64,000 bases of DNA. It comes from Thalassobium sp. R2A62 (GTDB taxonomy: Bacteria; Pseudomonadota; Alphaproteobacteria; Rhodobacterales; Rhodobacteraceae). Shown piece by piece: positions 18,692 through 28,816 of the stretch. How positions within the stretch are numbered: the stretch's first letter is position 1; each line of letters opens with the position of its first letter. The position numbers and the translations under genes are program-made. Under the pieces are notes generated by a model, which was given only the letters and a program-made list of their open reading frames with translations, was not told where the DNA came from and ran no database searches. Location: contig NZ_GG697169.2 of assembly GCF_000161835.1 (NCBI RefSeq), forward strand, positions 2,918,575 to 2,982,574, written 5' to 3'.

Positions 18692-18705
18692 TTTGTGATC
18701 ACAAA
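18692..18705. promoter_or_regulatory. Palindromic operator overlapping the GntR translation-start region
   Basis: TTTGTGATCACAAA is a perfect 14-bp palindrome ending 6 bases before the ATG of the GntR gene. The same 10-bp core, TGTGATCACA, occurs twice upstream of sucC and twice upstream of sdhC. Its position suits autorepression by the adjacent regulator. That is inference. Confidence 0.75.
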
Positions 18706-18711
18706 GATCAC

Positions 18712-19362
18712 ATGTTGATCCAGTCCAAAGCGAATGAACCCAGCGGTGCAGCCCATGACCGTGTGTACCGTCAGTTGCGCACCCAGATTATGCATGGGGA
18801 AATTGCCCCCGGCGCTGCGTTGACCCTGCGCGGTATCGGCAAACAATTTGGCGTCTCAATGACCCCTGCAAGAGAGGCTGTGCGACGCTTGGTTGCTGAG
18901 GGCGCGCTGTCGATGTCGTCATCGGGTCGGGTCAGCACGCCTGAGTTGTCGAACGAACGGATCGAAGAGCTGGCGGCGGTCCGTTCGCTTCTGGAGACCG
19001 AACTTGCCACGCGTGCGTTACCGCGTGCGCACATGGCACTGATCGACAGGCTTGAGACGGTCAATTCAACGATTTCGCAAATGGTGTCGCGGCAGGATGC
19101 GCCGGGTTATATTCGGACGAACCTCGAATTTCACCGCGCATTGTATCTCAGGGCGCAGGCCCCAGCGATGCTGGCGTTGACGGAAACGGTTTGGTTGCAG
19201 CTAGGGCCCACTATGCGGGCGCTCTATGGCCGAATGCGCCGGACAGGGCCACCCTACCACCACAAGCTGATCCTCGCAGCCCTACGGGCCGGAGACGAGC
19301 CGGGTTTGCGTCTCGCCGTGCGCTCTGACGTTACCCAAGGGCTACGTATGCTCGCGACCTAG
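18712..19362 (+). CDS. GntR-family (FCD-type) regulator, probable AkgR-like TCA-cycle regulator
   Basis: Transcription factor of 216 residues. The N-terminal winged helix-turn-helix spans about 15-75 (recognition part TLRGIGKQFGVSMTPAREAVRRL, given in parts), and the C-terminal all-helical FCD ligand-binding domain covers about 85-210 with the usual Asp/His-type metal-site region (FHRALY). It stands just before the TCA genes, and a perfect palindrome covers its start. Rhodobacter sphaeroides AkgR is a GntR activator of TCA genes encoded in the same kind of neighbourhood, so orthology is likely but unproved. No clear Shine-Dalgarno is visible; the operator occupies that place. Confidence 0.82.
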   Translation: MLIQSKANEPSGAAHDRVYRQLRTQIMHGEIAPGAALTLRGIGKQFGVSMTPAREAVRRLVAEGALSMSSSGRVSTPELSNERIEELAAVRSLLETELATRALPRAHMALIDRLETVNSTISQMVSRQDAPGYIRTNLEFHRALYLRAQAPAMLALTETVWLQLGPTMRALYGRMRRTGPPYHHKLILAALRAGDEPGLRLAVRSDVTQGLRMLAT

Positions 19363-19373
19363 TTGGGCGGGGT

Positions 19374-19389
19374 GGGGGCACTTGCCCCC
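19374..19389 (+). terminator. Hairpin between GntR gene and lpd
   Basis: GGGGGCA (19374-19380) pairs with TGCCCCC (19383-19389) with a 2-nt loop, followed by CTTTGACC. It lies between two convergent genes. The T-run is weak, so termination strength is uncertain. Confidence 0.45.
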
Positions 19390-19435
19390 TTTGACCTCTG
19401 GCCAATCACCCCAATGTTTTTCGAAACAAGATCGA

Positions 19436-20824
19436 TCAGGAATGGATTGGTCCGTCGCCACATGCCAGCGCGGCTTCACGCACGGCCTCGGAATAGGTCG
19501 GGTGTGCGTGGCATGTCCGTGCGAGATCTTCTGCAGCGGCACCAAACTCCATCGCGACGCAAATCTCGTGGATCAAATCGCCAGCCATAGGGCCGATGAT
19601 ATGCGCCCCGAGGATGCGATCGGTGGCCTTGTCCGCAAGGATTTTGACAAATCCTTCGCCAGCAAAGTTGGCTTTGGCACGGCCGTTGCCCATAAAGGAG
19701 AACTTGCCGACTTTATAATCAACGCCTTGGTCCTTGAGGGCCTGTTCCGTGGCACCGACATTGGAAACCTCTGGGTGGGTGTAGATTACACCGGGGATGA
19801 CGTTGTAGTTTACGTGCGGCTGCTGACCCGCGAGACCTTCGGCACAAGCCATGCCTTCGTCCTCGGCTTTGTGAGCCAACATCGGCCCGTCAATGCAGTC
19901 GCCGATGGCATAGATGCCTTCCACGTTGGTCGCATAGTGGGCGTTGGTTTTGATCTGGCCACGCTCGGACATTTCAACACCCAGCGCGTCAAGGCCGAGC
20001 CCATCAGTGTAAGGTTTGCGACCTGTGGCGACCAAAACGGTGTCCGTCTCGAGTGTTTCTTCGGCGTCATTCTTGCGCAGTTTGTAGCTAACTGTCGCCT
20101 TGGTCTTATTGGCGGATACCGACTGAACAGCGGCCCCCATGATGAATTTAAACCCTTGTTTCTTCAGGGTTCTTTGGAATGTCTTTTGCACCTCGGCATC
20201 CATGCCCGGAGTGATCGCATCGAGATATTCGATGACGGTGACCTCTGAACCGAGACGCAAGTAGACGCTGCCAAGCTCGAGGCCGATGACACCCGCACCA
20301 ATGACAGCCAGTCGCTTTGGAATTTTGCCCAACTCAAGCGCACCAGTCGAAGACACGACGACCTTTTCGTCGATCTCAACGCCGGGCAATGTTGCGACAT
20401 CAGAGCCTGTAGCGATGATGATATTCTTGGTTTCATGGACCTCATCACCGACTTTGACTTGGCCAGTGGCAGGGATCGAACCCCAGCCCTTGAGCCAATC
20501 AATCTTGTTCTTCTTCATCAGAAACTCGACACCTTTGGTGTTGGTTTCGATGGTGTCTGATTTGTACTGAAGCATCTGCTTCCAATCGACCGAGGGTGAC
20601 TTGCCTTTCAGGCCCATTGCGCCAAAGTTATGCTCGGCTTCGTGCAGCATGTGCGAGGCATGAAGCAATGCTTTGGACGGGATACAGCCGACGTTCAAGC
20701 ATGTCCCACCGAGGGTTTCACGGCCCTCTACGATTGCAGTTTTGAGACCCAATTGGGCGCAGCGGATCGCGCTGACATAGCCGCCGGGGCCGGAGCCGAT
20801 TACGATGACATCATAGCTGGACAT
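19436..20824 (-). CDS. lpd: Dihydrolipoyl dehydrogenase (E3)
   Basis: FAD/NAD flavoenzyme of 462 residues that reoxidises lipoyl groups of the 2-oxoglutarate dehydrogenase complex and probably of other 2-oxo-acid complexes. FAD motif GSGPGGY at 10-16, redox pair Cys42/Cys47 in [16 protein letters not shown] motif [10 protein letters not shown], and the C-terminal HAHPTYSEA with the catalytic His-Glu pair. The frame is open to 20911, but AAGGAG just upstream and the [10 protein letters not shown] start fix the ATG at 20824. It is downstream of sucB and the MAPEG gene, yet has its own control region at 20854-20886. Confidence 0.96.
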   Translation of the reverse strand: MSSYDVIVIGSGPGGYVSAIRCAQLGLKTAIVEGRETLGGTCLNVGCIPSKALLHASHMLHEAEHNFGAMGLKGKSPSVDWKQMLQYKSDTIETNTKGVEFLMKKNKIDWLKGWGSIPATGQVKVGDEVHETKNIIIATGSDVATLPGVEIDEKVVVSSTGALELGKIPKRLAVIGAGVIGLELGSVYLRLGSEVTVIEYLDAITPGMDAEVQKTFQRTLKKQGFKFIMGAAVQSVSANKTKATVSYKLRKNDAEETLETDTVLVATGRKPYTDGLGLDALGVEMSERGQIKTNAHYATNVEGIYAIGDCIDGPMLAHKAEDEGMACAEGLAGQQPHVNYNVIPGVIYTHPEVSNVGATEQALKDQGVDYKVGKFSFMGNGRAKANFAGEGFVKILADKATDRILGAHIIGPMAGDLIHEICVAMEFGAAAEDLARTCHAHPTYSEAVREAALACGDGPIHS

Positions 20825-20853
20825 TGGAGTCTCCTTGGTCCGAATTTTATGTA

Positions 20854-20886
20854 TTTTACGTAATTTAGTGTCCGAATTACGTAATT
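20854..20886. promoter_or_regulatory. Paired TTACGTAA palindromes upstream of lpd
   Basis: Two identical perfect palindromes, TTACGTAA at 20856-20863 and 20877-20884, each followed by TTT, lie in the 79-bp gap between the MAPEG gene and lpd. Their centres are exactly 21 bp apart, two helical turns, as for a protein bound as two dimers on one face. The binding factor is unknown. The sequence differs from the TGTGATCACA sites of the same cluster. Confidence 0.65.
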
Positions 20887-20903
20887 TGCAGGTTTTGTTA
20901 ACT

Positions 20904-21317
20904 TTATTCAACGAGTGCGGCGATCAGCATCAAACAGGTCGCGCCAAATCCGGCAAACCAGATCAAGCTGCGCCAAGGTGAGAGACCGAAATAATAGGCG
21001 GGTACGTAGAGGATGCGGGCGCCCAGAAAAGTCCACGCGCAGAGGGCGGTAAAGCCCGAGGAGCGGTCCCCAAGGCTGACCACAAGAACGGCGATCGTAA
21101 AAAGGATCAGCGCCTCAAAGTGGTTGTTCAAGGCCCGGTAGAGACGCGCAGCTTTGGTGCTGAGCATCTCGACCATAGGCTTGGGCATGCGTTCCGCGTC
21201 ACGGGGCGACATGGTGTGACCCACGCCAAGTTCCATGTTCGCTGGGATCGCCATAAGGGCGAACTGCACCGCTTGGAGCAGGGCCGCCAGGGTGAGTGCT
21301 ATGAGTTCGGGGGTCAT
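20904..21317 (-). CDS. MAPEG-family membrane protein
   Basis: Predicted 137-residue membrane protein with four helices. Similarity to the prokaryotic MAPEG family is seen in the arrangement [19 protein letters not shown] followed by [22 protein letters not shown] (approximate parts). MAPEG members act on glutathione or lipid substrates, but the bacterial branch is mostly uncharacterised. It lies between sucB and lpd on the same strand, an arrangement seen in related alphaproteobacteria (from memory). Confidence 0.85.
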   Translation of the reverse strand: MTPELIALTLAALLQAVQFALMAIPANMELGVGHTMSPRDAERMPKPMVEMLSTKAARLYRALNNHFEALILFTIAVLVVSLGDRSSGFTALCAWTFLGARILYVPAYYFGLSPWRSLIWFAGFGATCLMLIAALVE

Positions 21318-21346
21318 TGAGGAGTCTTCCGTACCCGTGCTTGCAC

Positions 21347-21409
21347 GGGCAGCCCCCGACCTTTCCCACGGGAGGGGGCTTTACCCCCACCCAAGGTCGC
21401 GTGCTGCCC
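21347..21409 (-). repeat. Large nested hairpin after sucB
   Basis: Nested inverted repeats in the gap between sucB and the MAPEG gene: GGGCAGC (21347-21353) with GCTGCCC (21403-21409), CGACCTT (21357-21363) with AAGGTCG (21393-21399), and an inner GGGAGGGGG/CCCCCACCC stem. The element covers most of the gap just after the sucB stop. It could terminate or slow transcription, or protect the sucAB message. It shares the core CCCACGGGAGGG with a hairpin set at 26211-26252. Confidence 0.7.
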
Positions 21410-21426
21410 TATGTTGTGTGCTGTCA

Positions 21427-22920
21427 TTAGAGATCCATCAACAACCGGCGTGGATCCTCGAGCGCCTCTTTTACGCGGACGAGGAAGGTCACGGCGCCTT
21501 TGCCGTCGACGATGCGGTGATCGTAGGACAGCGCCAGATACATCATCGGACGGATCACAACCTGACCGTTGATCGCCATGGGGCGGTCTTGGATTTTGTG
21601 CATGCCGAGGATGCCGGACTGTGGTGGGTTTAGGATCGGCGAGGACATCAGCGAGCCGTAGACACCACCGTTCGAAATGGTGAACGTGCCGCCCTGCATT
21701 TCGGCCATGCTGAGTTTGCCGTCGCGTGCTTTGGCGCTTTTTTCAGCGATCGCTTTTTCGATGCCAGCGAATGACATCTGATCGGCGTCGTTGATCACAG
21801 GAACCACGAGGCCGGTGGGCGTGCCAGCGGCGATGCCCATGTTGACGTAGTTTTTGTAAACCACATCCGTGCCGTCAATCTCAGCGTTGACCTCTGGGAC
21901 CTCATTCAGGGCGTGGATACAGGCCTTGGTAAAGAAAGACATAAAGCCCAGTTTGACGCCGTGCTTTTTGAGGAAGAGATCTTTGTATTCGTTGCGCAGG
22001 GCCATCACCTCGGTCATGTCGACCTCGTTGTAGGTGGTCAGCATTGCAGCGGTGTTCTGGCTGTCTTTGAGACGGCGCGCGATGGTCTGGCGCAGACGGG
22101 TCATTTTCACGCGCTCTTCGCGGGCGGCTTGATCGGCTGCAACGGGTGCACGTGGTGCCGCAGCAGGTGCGGATGCCGCGGGTTTAGGATCTGAGAGAGC
22201 TTTCAAAACATCGCCTTTCATAACGCGGCCATTTTTGCCGGTGGCTGTGACGTCGTCGCGGCTGAGGTTGTTTTCAGCCATCAGTTTCTTGGCGCTAGGG
22301 GCATCTTCGCCCTTGGCGGTTGCAGCAGCCGTTGGAGCCGCTGCTGGAGCAGAAGCAGACGCTGCGGGGGCCGCACCTGCGCCTGTGTTCATGACGGCCA
22401 GTTTGCCACCTGCCTCGACGGTGTCGCCTTCGCCTGCGAGAATCTCGCCCAATGTACCAGAGGCAGGTGCGGGGACTTCGACGCTGACCTTGTCAGTCTC
22501 AAGCTCGCAGAGCATCTCATCAGCTTGAACGCTGTCACCTGATTTCTTGAACCATGTGGATACGGTCGCTTCGGTCACGCTTTCGCCCAATGTTGGAACC
22601 ATAACATCGATGACATCGCCACCGTATGCGGCAGGTGCTGCTTTGGCTGCGGCCTTGGGGGCTGGGGCAGGTGCTACACCTTCGCCCTCAGACAGCGTTG
22701 CGAGTAGTGCGTCGACGCCGACGGTGTCGCCTTCGGCTGCAACGATCTCGGAGAGAGTGCCAGCCGAAGGGCTTGGCACTTCTACAGTGACCTTGTCGGT
22801 TTCCAGCTCGCAGAGCATTTCATCGACCGCAACAGCGTCGCCTGGTTTTTTGAACCATGTAGCAACGGTGGCTTCGGTGACGCTTTCGCCGAGGGTAGGG
22901 ACGCGGATTTCGGTGCTCAT
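21427..22920 (-). CDS. sucB: 2-oxoglutarate dehydrogenase E2, dihydrolipoyllysine succinyltransferase
   Basis: Core subunit of the 2-oxoglutarate dehydrogenase complex, 497 residues. Two N-terminal lipoyl domains carry lipoyl lysines at about 43 and 144 (both in ETDKV), separated by Ala/Pro-rich linkers. A peripheral-subunit-binding domain (about 215-250, [20 protein letters not shown]) and a catalytic domain with DHRIVDG near 467-473 follow. Two lipoyl domains are more than the single one of E. coli SucB. The frame is open far upstream, but the ATG at 22920 is fixed by similarity; it overlaps the sucA stop by 4 bases, indicating coupled translation of E1 and E2. Confidence 0.96.
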   Translation of the reverse strand: MSTEIRVPTLGESVTEATVATWFKKPGDAVAVDEMLCELETDKVTVEVPSPSAGTLSEIVAAEGDTVGVDALLATLSEGEGVAPAPAPKAAAKAAPAAYGGDVIDVMVPTLGESVTEATVSTWFKKSGDSVQADEMLCELETDKVSVEVPAPASGTLGEILAGEGDTVEAGGKLAVMNTGAGAAPAASASAPAAAPTAAATAKGEDAPSAKKLMAENNLSRDDVTATGKNGRVMKGDVLKALSDPKPAASAPAAAPRAPVAADQAAREERVKMTRLRQTIARRLKDSQNTAAMLTTYNEVDMTEVMALRNEYKDLFLKKHGVKLGFMSFFTKACIHALNEVPEVNAEIDGTDVVYKNYVNMGIAAGTPTGLVVPVINDADQMSFAGIEKAIAEKSAKARDGKLSMAEMQGGTFTISNGGVYGSLMSSPILNPPQSGILGMHKIQDRPMAINGQVVIRPMMYLALSYDHRIVDGKGAVTFLVRVKEALEDPRRLLMDL

Positions 22921-25886
22921 TTCGAGGCTCCTTTGATCGTCAGCGCATCGTTCACGAGGGCTGCTTGTTCTGCTTTGTGTTTGCTGGCGAGACCTGTGGC
23001 GGGCGACGCGGATGCGGCGCGACCGGCATAGGACGGGCGAGAGTTTTTGGCTTTGATACGGGTGAGAACCCATTCAAGGTTCGGCTCCATAAAGGACCAC
23101 GCGCCTTGGTTCTTCGGCTCTTCCTGACACCAGACAATATCGGCGTTCTTGAAGCGTTCGAGTTCTTTGACCGCAGATTGAGCGGGGAACGGGTAGAACT
23201 GTTCAAATCTCAGGATGTAGATGTCGTCGATGCCGCGGGCGTCGCGTTCTTCGAGAAGATCAAAGTACACCTTGCCCGAGCAAATGACGACGCGTTTGAT
23301 TTTGTCGTCGGCCTTGAGCGTGGTATCCGAATTGCCCTGCTGGGCATCGTCCCACAGCACACGGTGGAAGGACGACCCTGTGGTGAACTCTTCTGCCTTG
23401 GACACAGCCATTTTGTGACGCAGCAATGACTTGGGTGTCATCAACATCAGCGGCTTGCGGTAGCTGCGGTGCAACTGGCGGCGCAGGATGTGAAAGTAGT
23501 TGGCCGGTGTGGTACAGTTCGCCACGATCCAGTTGTCGCCGCCGCACATTGTGAGGAAGCGTTCCAGACGTGCGGACGAGTGTTCTGGGCCTTGGCCTTC
23601 GAACCCGTGAGGCATGAGACATACGAGACCCGACATGCGCAGCCATTTGCTTTCGCCCGAGGAGATGAACTGGTCAAACATGATCTGCGCGCCGTTGGCA
23701 AAGTCGCCAAACTGGGCTTCCCAAAGGGTCAGCGCGTTTGGCTCGGCCAACGAGTAGCCATATTCAAACCCGAGCACCGCATATTCGGATAGCATCGAGT
23801 CGATGACCTCGTAGTGGGCCTGACCCTCGCGGATGTTGTTGAGCGGGAAGTAACGCTCTTCGGTGTCTTGGTTCACAAGGCCCGAGTGGCGTTGCGAGAA
23901 CGTACCACGTGTGGCGTCCTGACCGGACAATCGCACGCGGTAGCCTTCGGTCAATAGGCTGCCAAAGGCGAGCGCCTCGGCGGTCGCCCAGTCAAAGCCT
24001 TCGCCGGATTTGAACATCTGCGATTTGGTGTCCAAGAGACGACCCACTGTTTTGTGCAGAGGAAATCCATCAGGGGCCGTAGTCAGAGCGGCGCCGACTT
24101 CTTTCATGGTGTCAGTGGCAATGGCGGTTTGACCGCGTTGGTATTCCTCACCACGCTTGTCGAGGTGGGACCATTTGCCATCCAACCAGTCGGCCTTGTT
24201 CGGCTTATAGGTTTTGCCCGCTTCGAACTCTTCGTTGAGGTGCGCTTGGAACGACGCCTTCATATCCTCGATCTCGCCCTCGGGGATCAGCCCGTCGCGC
24301 ACGAGACGTTCGGTATAGAGCGTCAGCGAAGTTTTTTGCTTTTTGATCTTTTTGTACATCAGCGGGTTGGTGAACATCGGCTCGTCGCCTTCGTTGTGAC
24401 CAAAGCGGCGGTAGCAAATGATGTCGATGACCACGTCCTTGTGGAACTTCTGGCGGAACTCGGTCGCGACCTTGGCCGCGTGTACAACCGCCTCCGGATC
24501 ATCGCCATTCACGTGGAAGATTGGTGCCTCAACCATCAGCGCGATGTCAGTCGGGTAGGGTGACGACCGGCTAAAGTGTGGGGCGGTGGTAAAGCCAATT
24601 TGGTTGTTCACCACGATATGCATGGTGCCCCCGGTTTTGTGACCGCGCAGACCAGAGAGACCAAAGCCTTCGGCCACGACGCCCTGACCAGCAAAGGCCG
24701 CGTCACCGTGCAATAGGATCGGCAGCACCTTCGTGCGCTCTTCATCGCCCAGTTGGTCCTGCTTGGCGCGTGCCTTGCCCAGAACGACGGGGTTCACGGC
24801 CTCTAGGTGCGACGGGTTCGCTGTCAGCGATAGGTGAACAGAGTTGCCGTCAAATTCGCGATCGGCCGAGGCCCCGAGGTGGTATTTCACATCGCCCGAG
24901 CCGTCGACATCTTCTGGTTTGAAGCTGCCGCCCTGAAATTCGTTAAAGATCGCGCGGTACGGTTTGGACATAACATTGGCTAGCACCGACAGGCGGCCAC
25001 GATGCGGCATCCCGAGGATGATATCCTGAACACCGAGGTTACCACCCCGTTTGATGATCTGCTCCATAGCAGGGATCAAGCTTTCGCCGCCGTCGAGGCC
25101 GAAACGTTTCGTGCCCATGTATTTGACGTGCAAGAATTTCTCAAAGCCTTCGGCCTGAACCATCTTGCCCAAGATTGCCTTGCGGCCTTCCTTGGTAAAG
25201 TTGATTTCCTTGCCCAGACCCTCGATCCGCTCTTTCAGCCAACCGGCCTCTTCGGGGTTCGAGATGTGCATGTACTGCAGCGCGAAGGTGCCGCAATAGG
25301 TGCGTTGCACAATCGCGAGGATCTCGTTCATCGTGGCGACCTCGAGGCCGAGCACGTTGTCGATAAAGATCGGGCGATCCATGTCCGCGGCGGAAAAGCC
25401 ATAGTTGGCCGGATCAAGCTCTGGATGCGGTTTCGTCTCGCGCATACCCAGCGGGTCTAGATCGGCGATCAAGTGGCCACGGATGCGGTAGGCACGAATG
25501 ATCATCAACGCGCGGATGCTGTCGAGAACGGCGGCACGCAGTTGCGCATCGGTGATCTCGGCGCCGGACTCTGCGGCTTTGGCGGCGATTTTTTTGCCTG
25601 CGGCGGCTGCTTCTTTGGGATCGGCGGGCCATTGGCCGTCGAGAGCTGCGGTCAGGTCGTCGTTGGGTGTTGGTGGCCAATCGGTGCGCGCCCAAGATGG
25701 GCCTGCGGCCTCGGCCCGTGCGTCGGCGCGGCTGTCACCCAGATCCCTAAAGAACGCCTGCCAGCTTGCATCGACCGCATTAGGGTCAGCAGCATAACGC
25801 GCGTATAGTTGTTCGATGTATTCAGCATTGTGCCCTTGCAAAAAGGACGAAGCGTGGAAGACGTCGTTGTTGGATTGGTCAGTCAT
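22917..25886 (-). CDS. sucA: 2-oxoglutarate dehydrogenase E1 component
   Basis: Thiamine-diphosphate decarboxylase of the TCA cycle, 989 residues, converting 2-oxoglutarate and lipoyl-E2 to succinyl-E2 and CO2. The N-terminal E2-docking segment includes [20 protein letters not shown]; conserved [24 protein letters not shown], the thiamine site NNQIGFTT and C-terminal [10 protein letters not shown] follow in order. Length is normal. A gap of about 400 bp containing hairpins separates it from sucD upstream, and it overlaps sucB by 4 bases. Confidence 0.97.
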   Translation of the reverse strand: MTDQSNNDVFHASSFLQGHNAEYIEQLYARYAADPNAVDASWQAFFRDLGDSRADARAEAAGPSWARTDWPPTPNDDLTAALDGQWPADPKEAAAAGKKIAAKAAESGAEITDAQLRAAVLDSIRALMIIRAYRIRGHLIADLDPLGMRETKPHPELDPANYGFSAADMDRPIFIDNVLGLEVATMNEILAIVQRTYCGTFALQYMHISNPEEAGWLKERIEGLGKEINFTKEGRKAILGKMVQAEGFEKFLHVKYMGTKRFGLDGGESLIPAMEQIIKRGGNLGVQDIILGMPHRGRLSVLANVMSKPYRAIFNEFQGGSFKPEDVDGSGDVKYHLGASADREFDGNSVHLSLTANPSHLEAVNPVVLGKARAKQDQLGDEERTKVLPILLHGDAAFAGQGVVAEGFGLSGLRGHKTGGTMHIVVNNQIGFTTAPHFSRSSPYPTDIALMVEAPIFHVNGDDPEAVVHAAKVATEFRQKFHKDVVIDIICYRRFGHNEGDEPMFTNPLMYKKIKKQKTSLTLYTERLVRDGLIPEGEIEDMKASFQAHLNEEFEAGKTYKPNKADWLDGKWSHLDKRGEEYQRGQTAIATDTMKEVGAALTTAPDGFPLHKTVGRLLDTKSQMFKSGEGFDWATAEALAFGSLLTEGYRVRLSGQDATRGTFSQRHSGLVNQDTEERYFPLNNIREGQAHYEVIDSMLSEYAVLGFEYGYSLAEPNALTLWEAQFGDFANGAQIMFDQFISSGESKWLRMSGLVCLMPHGFEGQGPEHSSARLERFLTMCGGDNWIVANCTTPANYFHILRRQLHRSYRKPLMLMTPKSLLRHKMAVSKAEEFTTGSSFHRVLWDDAQQGNSDTTLKADDKIKRVVICSGKVYFDLLEERDARGIDDIYILRFEQFYPFPAQSAVKELERFKNADIVWCQEEPKNQGAWSFMEPNLEWVLTRIKAKNSRPSYAGRAASASPATGLASKHKAEQAALVNDALTIKGASK

Positions 25887-25895
25887 TGGGGGACC

Positions 25896-26288
25896 TCAGC
25901 ATGTTACCCGAACTGGATTCGTACGGGTTAGTTTTTGAATGAGCGAACGGTCAAGCTGTTCGACAATTACGCGTTCAGAGTTACAAATCGCCTTTGAAAA
26001 CTCTTCGAGCTCGAATCGTGAAAACACACCGGTCTTAAAGCTGAAGCGGCGGACCGCTGCGTTAGGTGTAGAGGGTTCAAGGTCTACGCCACTGGGGATG
26101 GCAACAACACGAAATTGATCAAGCGGTTCAAATGCTTGCGCGAGTGTTGAATTCGGAAGAATTACCAAAAATGAAAGTGCCGCCAGACGGATACGTCGGG
26201 CTTTGCCTGACCCTCCCCACGGGAGGGCGCATTGCGCCGTCCCAAGCTTGGGCACAGCCCTAAGCCTATTGGAGAGGGTGAGGTTCAT
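25896..26288 (-). CDS. Small protein of unknown function between sucD and sucA
   Basis: An open frame of up to 130 residues sits in the sucD-sucA gap. A hydrophobic stretch LAALSFLVILPN followed by STLAQA looks like a signal peptide with an AxA-type cleavage site. It would release a basic, Arg/Ser-rich domain of about 85 residues ending PVRVTC. The ATG at 26288 gives an unusually long N-terminus that runs through a hairpin region, so the true start may be closer to the hydrophobic part with a non-ATG codon. No family is recognised. Confidence that it is expressed is moderate. Confidence 0.45.
   Translation of the reverse strand: MNLTLSNRLRAVPKLGTAQCALPWGGSGKARRIRLAALSFLVILPNSTLAQAFEPLDQFRVVAIPSGVDLEPSTPNAAVRRFSFKTGVFSRFELEEFSKAICNSERVIVEQLDRSLIQKLTRTNPVRVTC
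26211..26252 (-). repeat. Consecutive hairpins after sucD
   Basis: Three adjacent inverted repeats: CCCTCCC (26211-26217)/GGGAGGG (26221-26227) with a CAC loop, an overlapping GGCGCA/TGCGCC unit, and the palindrome CCCAAGCTTGGG (26241-26252). The core CCCACGGGAGGG also occurs in the hairpin after sucB. They may attenuate transcription or stabilise the sucCD message. Confidence 0.55.
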
Positions 26289-26292
26289 CGTT

Positions 26293-27174
26293 TTAGCCGA
26301 TCGCTTCGAGAACCGCTTCGCCGAGGCCAGCGGGGCTTTCAGCGACGACGACGCCTGCGGACCGCATAGCTTCGATCTTGTCTTCTGCGCCGCCTTTGCC
26401 TCCGGCAACGATCGCACCGGCGTGGCCCATACGGCGACCGGGAGGGGCTGTGCGACCCGCGATAAAGCCAGCAGTTGGTTTCCAACGGCCCTTCTTCTTT
26501 TCATCAGCGAGGAACTGTGCGGCTTCTTCTTCAGCCGACCCGCCAATTTCGCCAATCATGATGATCGACTGGGTTTCGTCATCCGCGAGGAAACGCTCGA
26601 GCACATCAATATGCTCGGTCCCTTTGATCGGGTCACCACCGATGCCGACGGCTGTGGACTGGCCCAAACCGCTGTCGGTCGTCTGCTTGACGGCCTCATA
26701 GGTCAGTGTGCCTGAACGCGAAACAACGCCAACCGAGCCACGTTTGTGGATGTGACCAGGCATAATGCCGATTTTGCAGGCATCAGGTGTAATCACGCCG
26801 GGGCAGTTTGGACCGATGAGGATTGAAGACGACCCTTCGAGGGCGCGCTTAACCTTCATCATGTCGAGCACTGGAATGCCTTCGGTGATGCAGCAAATGA
26901 ATGGGATCTCGGCGTCGAGCGCTTCGAGAATGGAATCCGCAGCAAAGGGGGGCGGGACATAGATCACGGTCGCGTTTGCGCCGGTTGTCTCTACGGCCTC
27001 GTGGCAAGAGTTGAACACCGGCAGGTCAAGATGTGTCTGGCCGCCCTTGCCCGGTGTCACGCCGCCAACCATTTTGGTGCCGTAAGCGATCGCTTGTTCC
27101 GAGTGGAATGTGCCCTGTGAGCCAGTAAAGCCCTGACAGATCACTTTGGTATTTTCGTCGATGAGAATGGCCAT
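26293..27174 (-). CDS. sucD: Succinyl-CoA synthetase alpha subunit
   Basis: Subunit of 293 residues that binds CoA and carries the catalytic phosphohistidine. The N-terminal CoA-binding Rossmann part begins [23 protein letters not shown] (shown for orientation in pieces), [10 protein letters not shown] lies mid-protein, and the active-site His at about 251 is in [10 protein letters not shown]. With sucC it makes ATP or GTP from succinyl-CoA in the TCA cycle. It is separated from sucC by a gap holding a small lipoprotein gene. Confidence 0.97.
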   Translation of the reverse strand: MAILIDENTKVICQGFTGSQGTFHSEQAIAYGTKMVGGVTPGKGGQTHLDLPVFNSCHEAVETTGANATVIYVPPPFAADSILEALDAEIPFICCITEGIPVLDMMKVKRALEGSSSILIGPNCPGVITPDACKIGIMPGHIHKRGSVGVVSRSGTLTYEAVKQTTDSGLGQSTAVGIGGDPIKGTEHIDVLERFLADDETQSIIMIGEIGGSAEEEAAQFLADEKKKGRWKPTAGFIAGRTAPPGRRMGHAGAIVAGGKGGAEDKIEAMRSAGVVVAESPAGLGEAVLEAIG

Positions 27175-27228
27175 GTGGCCTCCGTATCATGGAGTGGTGC
27201 GGGCGGTGTTGCCACCGCCCAACAGGAT

Positions 27229-27429
27229 TTAGTTTTCGACCAGAACGAACTCTTCCACGACAGCATCAGATGCGACAGCGTTGCGGTTAAGCATTGTTGT
27301 CTCGCCGTTTGGTCCAAGCAGCAACGATTGTGTTTGCGGGCCGTCACGCTTTTTCCGGTTTTCTGCGTCGCGGTTGCCCGAGCATGCAGTCAAAGCGAGC
27401 GTTGCAATCAGCAAAGTGGCTGGGATCAA
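27229..27429 (-). CDS. Small lipoprotein between sucC and sucD
   Basis: Predicted 66-residue protein. A hydrophobic signal (PATLLIATLAL) leads into a lipobox LTAC at about residues 13-16 followed by SGN, which marks a lipid-anchored protein. The mature part of about 50 residues is charged (NRDAENRKKRDG) and has no known domain. It is on the same strand as, and lies between, two TCA genes, so it is probably co-transcribed with them. Function unknown. Confidence 0.65.
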   Translation of the reverse strand: MIPATLLIATLALTACSGNRDAENRKKRDGPQTQSLLLGPNGETTMLNRNAVASDAVVEEFVLVEN

Positions 27430-27529
27430 TTTTGTCGTGGTAGTGTCCTTCCTAGTGTTCTTTTGTTTGTCTTTCTATTCGAGACGGGGGCACCAAAATA
27501 CGTGATGGTGCGCCCGTTTTGGCTTGGGT

Positions 27530-28723
27530 TTATCCCTTGACCGCTTTTACGATTTTCTCAGCGCCGTCTTTCAGATCGTCAGCTGCGATCACGTCAACGT
27601 CCGAGTTGTTGATGATGGCTTTGCCTTCTTCAACGTTCGTGCCTTCTAGGCGCACAACCAGCGGCACCTGAAGTCCGACCTCTTTCACAGCAGATACAAC
27701 GCCTTCGGCGATCACATCGCAGCGCATGATGCCGCCAAAGATGTTGACGAGGATGCCTTTGACCTGCGGGTCCGAGGTGATGATTTTGAACGCTTCGGTG
27801 ACCTTTTCCTTGGTCGCGCCGCCGCCTACGTCGAGGAAGTTGGCAGGCTCTGCACCGTAGAGTTTGATGATGTCCATTGTGGCCATCGCCAGACCCGCAC
27901 CGTTAACCATGCAGCCAATCTCGCCGTCCAGCGCGATATAGTTGAGGTCGTACTTGGATGCAGCCAGCTCTTTGGGGTCTTCTTCTGTCTCGTCGCGAAG
28001 CGCGGCGATGTCAGCGTGGCGGTAGACCGCGTTGCCGTCAAAAGAGACCTTGGCATCGAGCACCTTAAGATCGCCGCCGTCGGTGACGATCAATGGGTTG
28101 ATCTCGAGCATCTCCATGTCTTTTTCGACAAACGCTTTGTACAGGGTGCCCATAAGAGCGACGCATTGTTTTACTTGTGCGCCTTTGAGGCCCAACGAGA
28201 ATGCAATGCGGCGGCCGTGATAAGCCTGATAGCCAGCAGCAGGATCGACCGAGAACGATAGAATTTTCTCTGGTGTCTCTGCGGCGACTTCTTCGATGTC
28301 CATGCCGCCTTCGGTAGAACAGACAAAGCTTATCTGAGACGTCTGACGATCGACGAGCAGTGCAAGGTAGAGTTCGGTCTCAATGCCCGAGCCATCTTCG
28401 ATGTAGATGCGGTTGACCTGTTTGCCGGCCGGACCTGTTTGGTGTGTGACCAATGTGCGGCCCAACATCTTTTTGGCTTCTTCAGCGGCTTCAGCCACCG
28501 ATTTGGCAAGACGTACGCCACCGGCATCACCGGCATCGGCCTCTTTGAATTTACCTTTGCCGCGTCCACCTGCGTGGATCTGCGCTTTGACAACCCAAAG
28601 AGGGCCATCCAATTCGCCGGCTGCGGTTTTGGCATCCTCTGCTTTGAGCACGGGGCGGCCGTCGGAAACGGGGGCACCGTAGCTGCGCAAAAGAGCCTTG
28701 GCTTGGTATTCGTGAATATTCAT
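27530..28723 (-). CDS. sucC: Succinyl-CoA synthetase beta subunit
   Basis: Nucleotide-binding subunit of 397 residues with an N-terminal ATP-grasp fold starting [12 protein letters not shown], conserved [13 protein letters not shown], and a C-terminal CoA-ligase domain with [10 protein letters not shown]. The ATG at 28723 is chosen over an in-frame upstream ATG at 28750 because MNIHEYQ is the family start. Two palindromic operator sites lie 96-126 bp upstream, so this is the regulated head of the sucCD transcript and perhaps of sucAB. Confidence 0.97.
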   Translation of the reverse strand: MNIHEYQAKALLRSYGAPVSDGRPVLKAEDAKTAAGELDGPLWVVKAQIHAGGRGKGKFKEADAGDAGGVRLAKSVAEAAEEAKKMLGRTLVTHQTGPAGKQVNRIYIEDGSGIETELYLALLVDRQTSQISFVCSTEGGMDIEEVAAETPEKILSFSVDPAAGYQAYHGRRIAFSLGLKGAQVKQCVALMGTLYKAFVEKDMEMLEINPLIVTDGGDLKVLDAKVSFDGNAVYRHADIAALRDETEEDPKELAASKYDLNYIALDGEIGCMVNGAGLAMATMDIIKLYGAEPANFLDVGGGATKEKVTEAFKIITSDPQVKGILVNIFGGIMRCDVIAEGVVSAVKEVGLQVPLVVRLEGTNVEEGKAIINNSDVDVIAADDLKDGAEKIVKAVKG

Positions 28724-28816
28724 GGACAGGGTCCCTGTGGTTTGGTTCACTTGTCACTATGCATGGAGTTTCCGATTTTCCACGGGGAAAATGCATGGAT
28801 TGATATAAATCCGACA

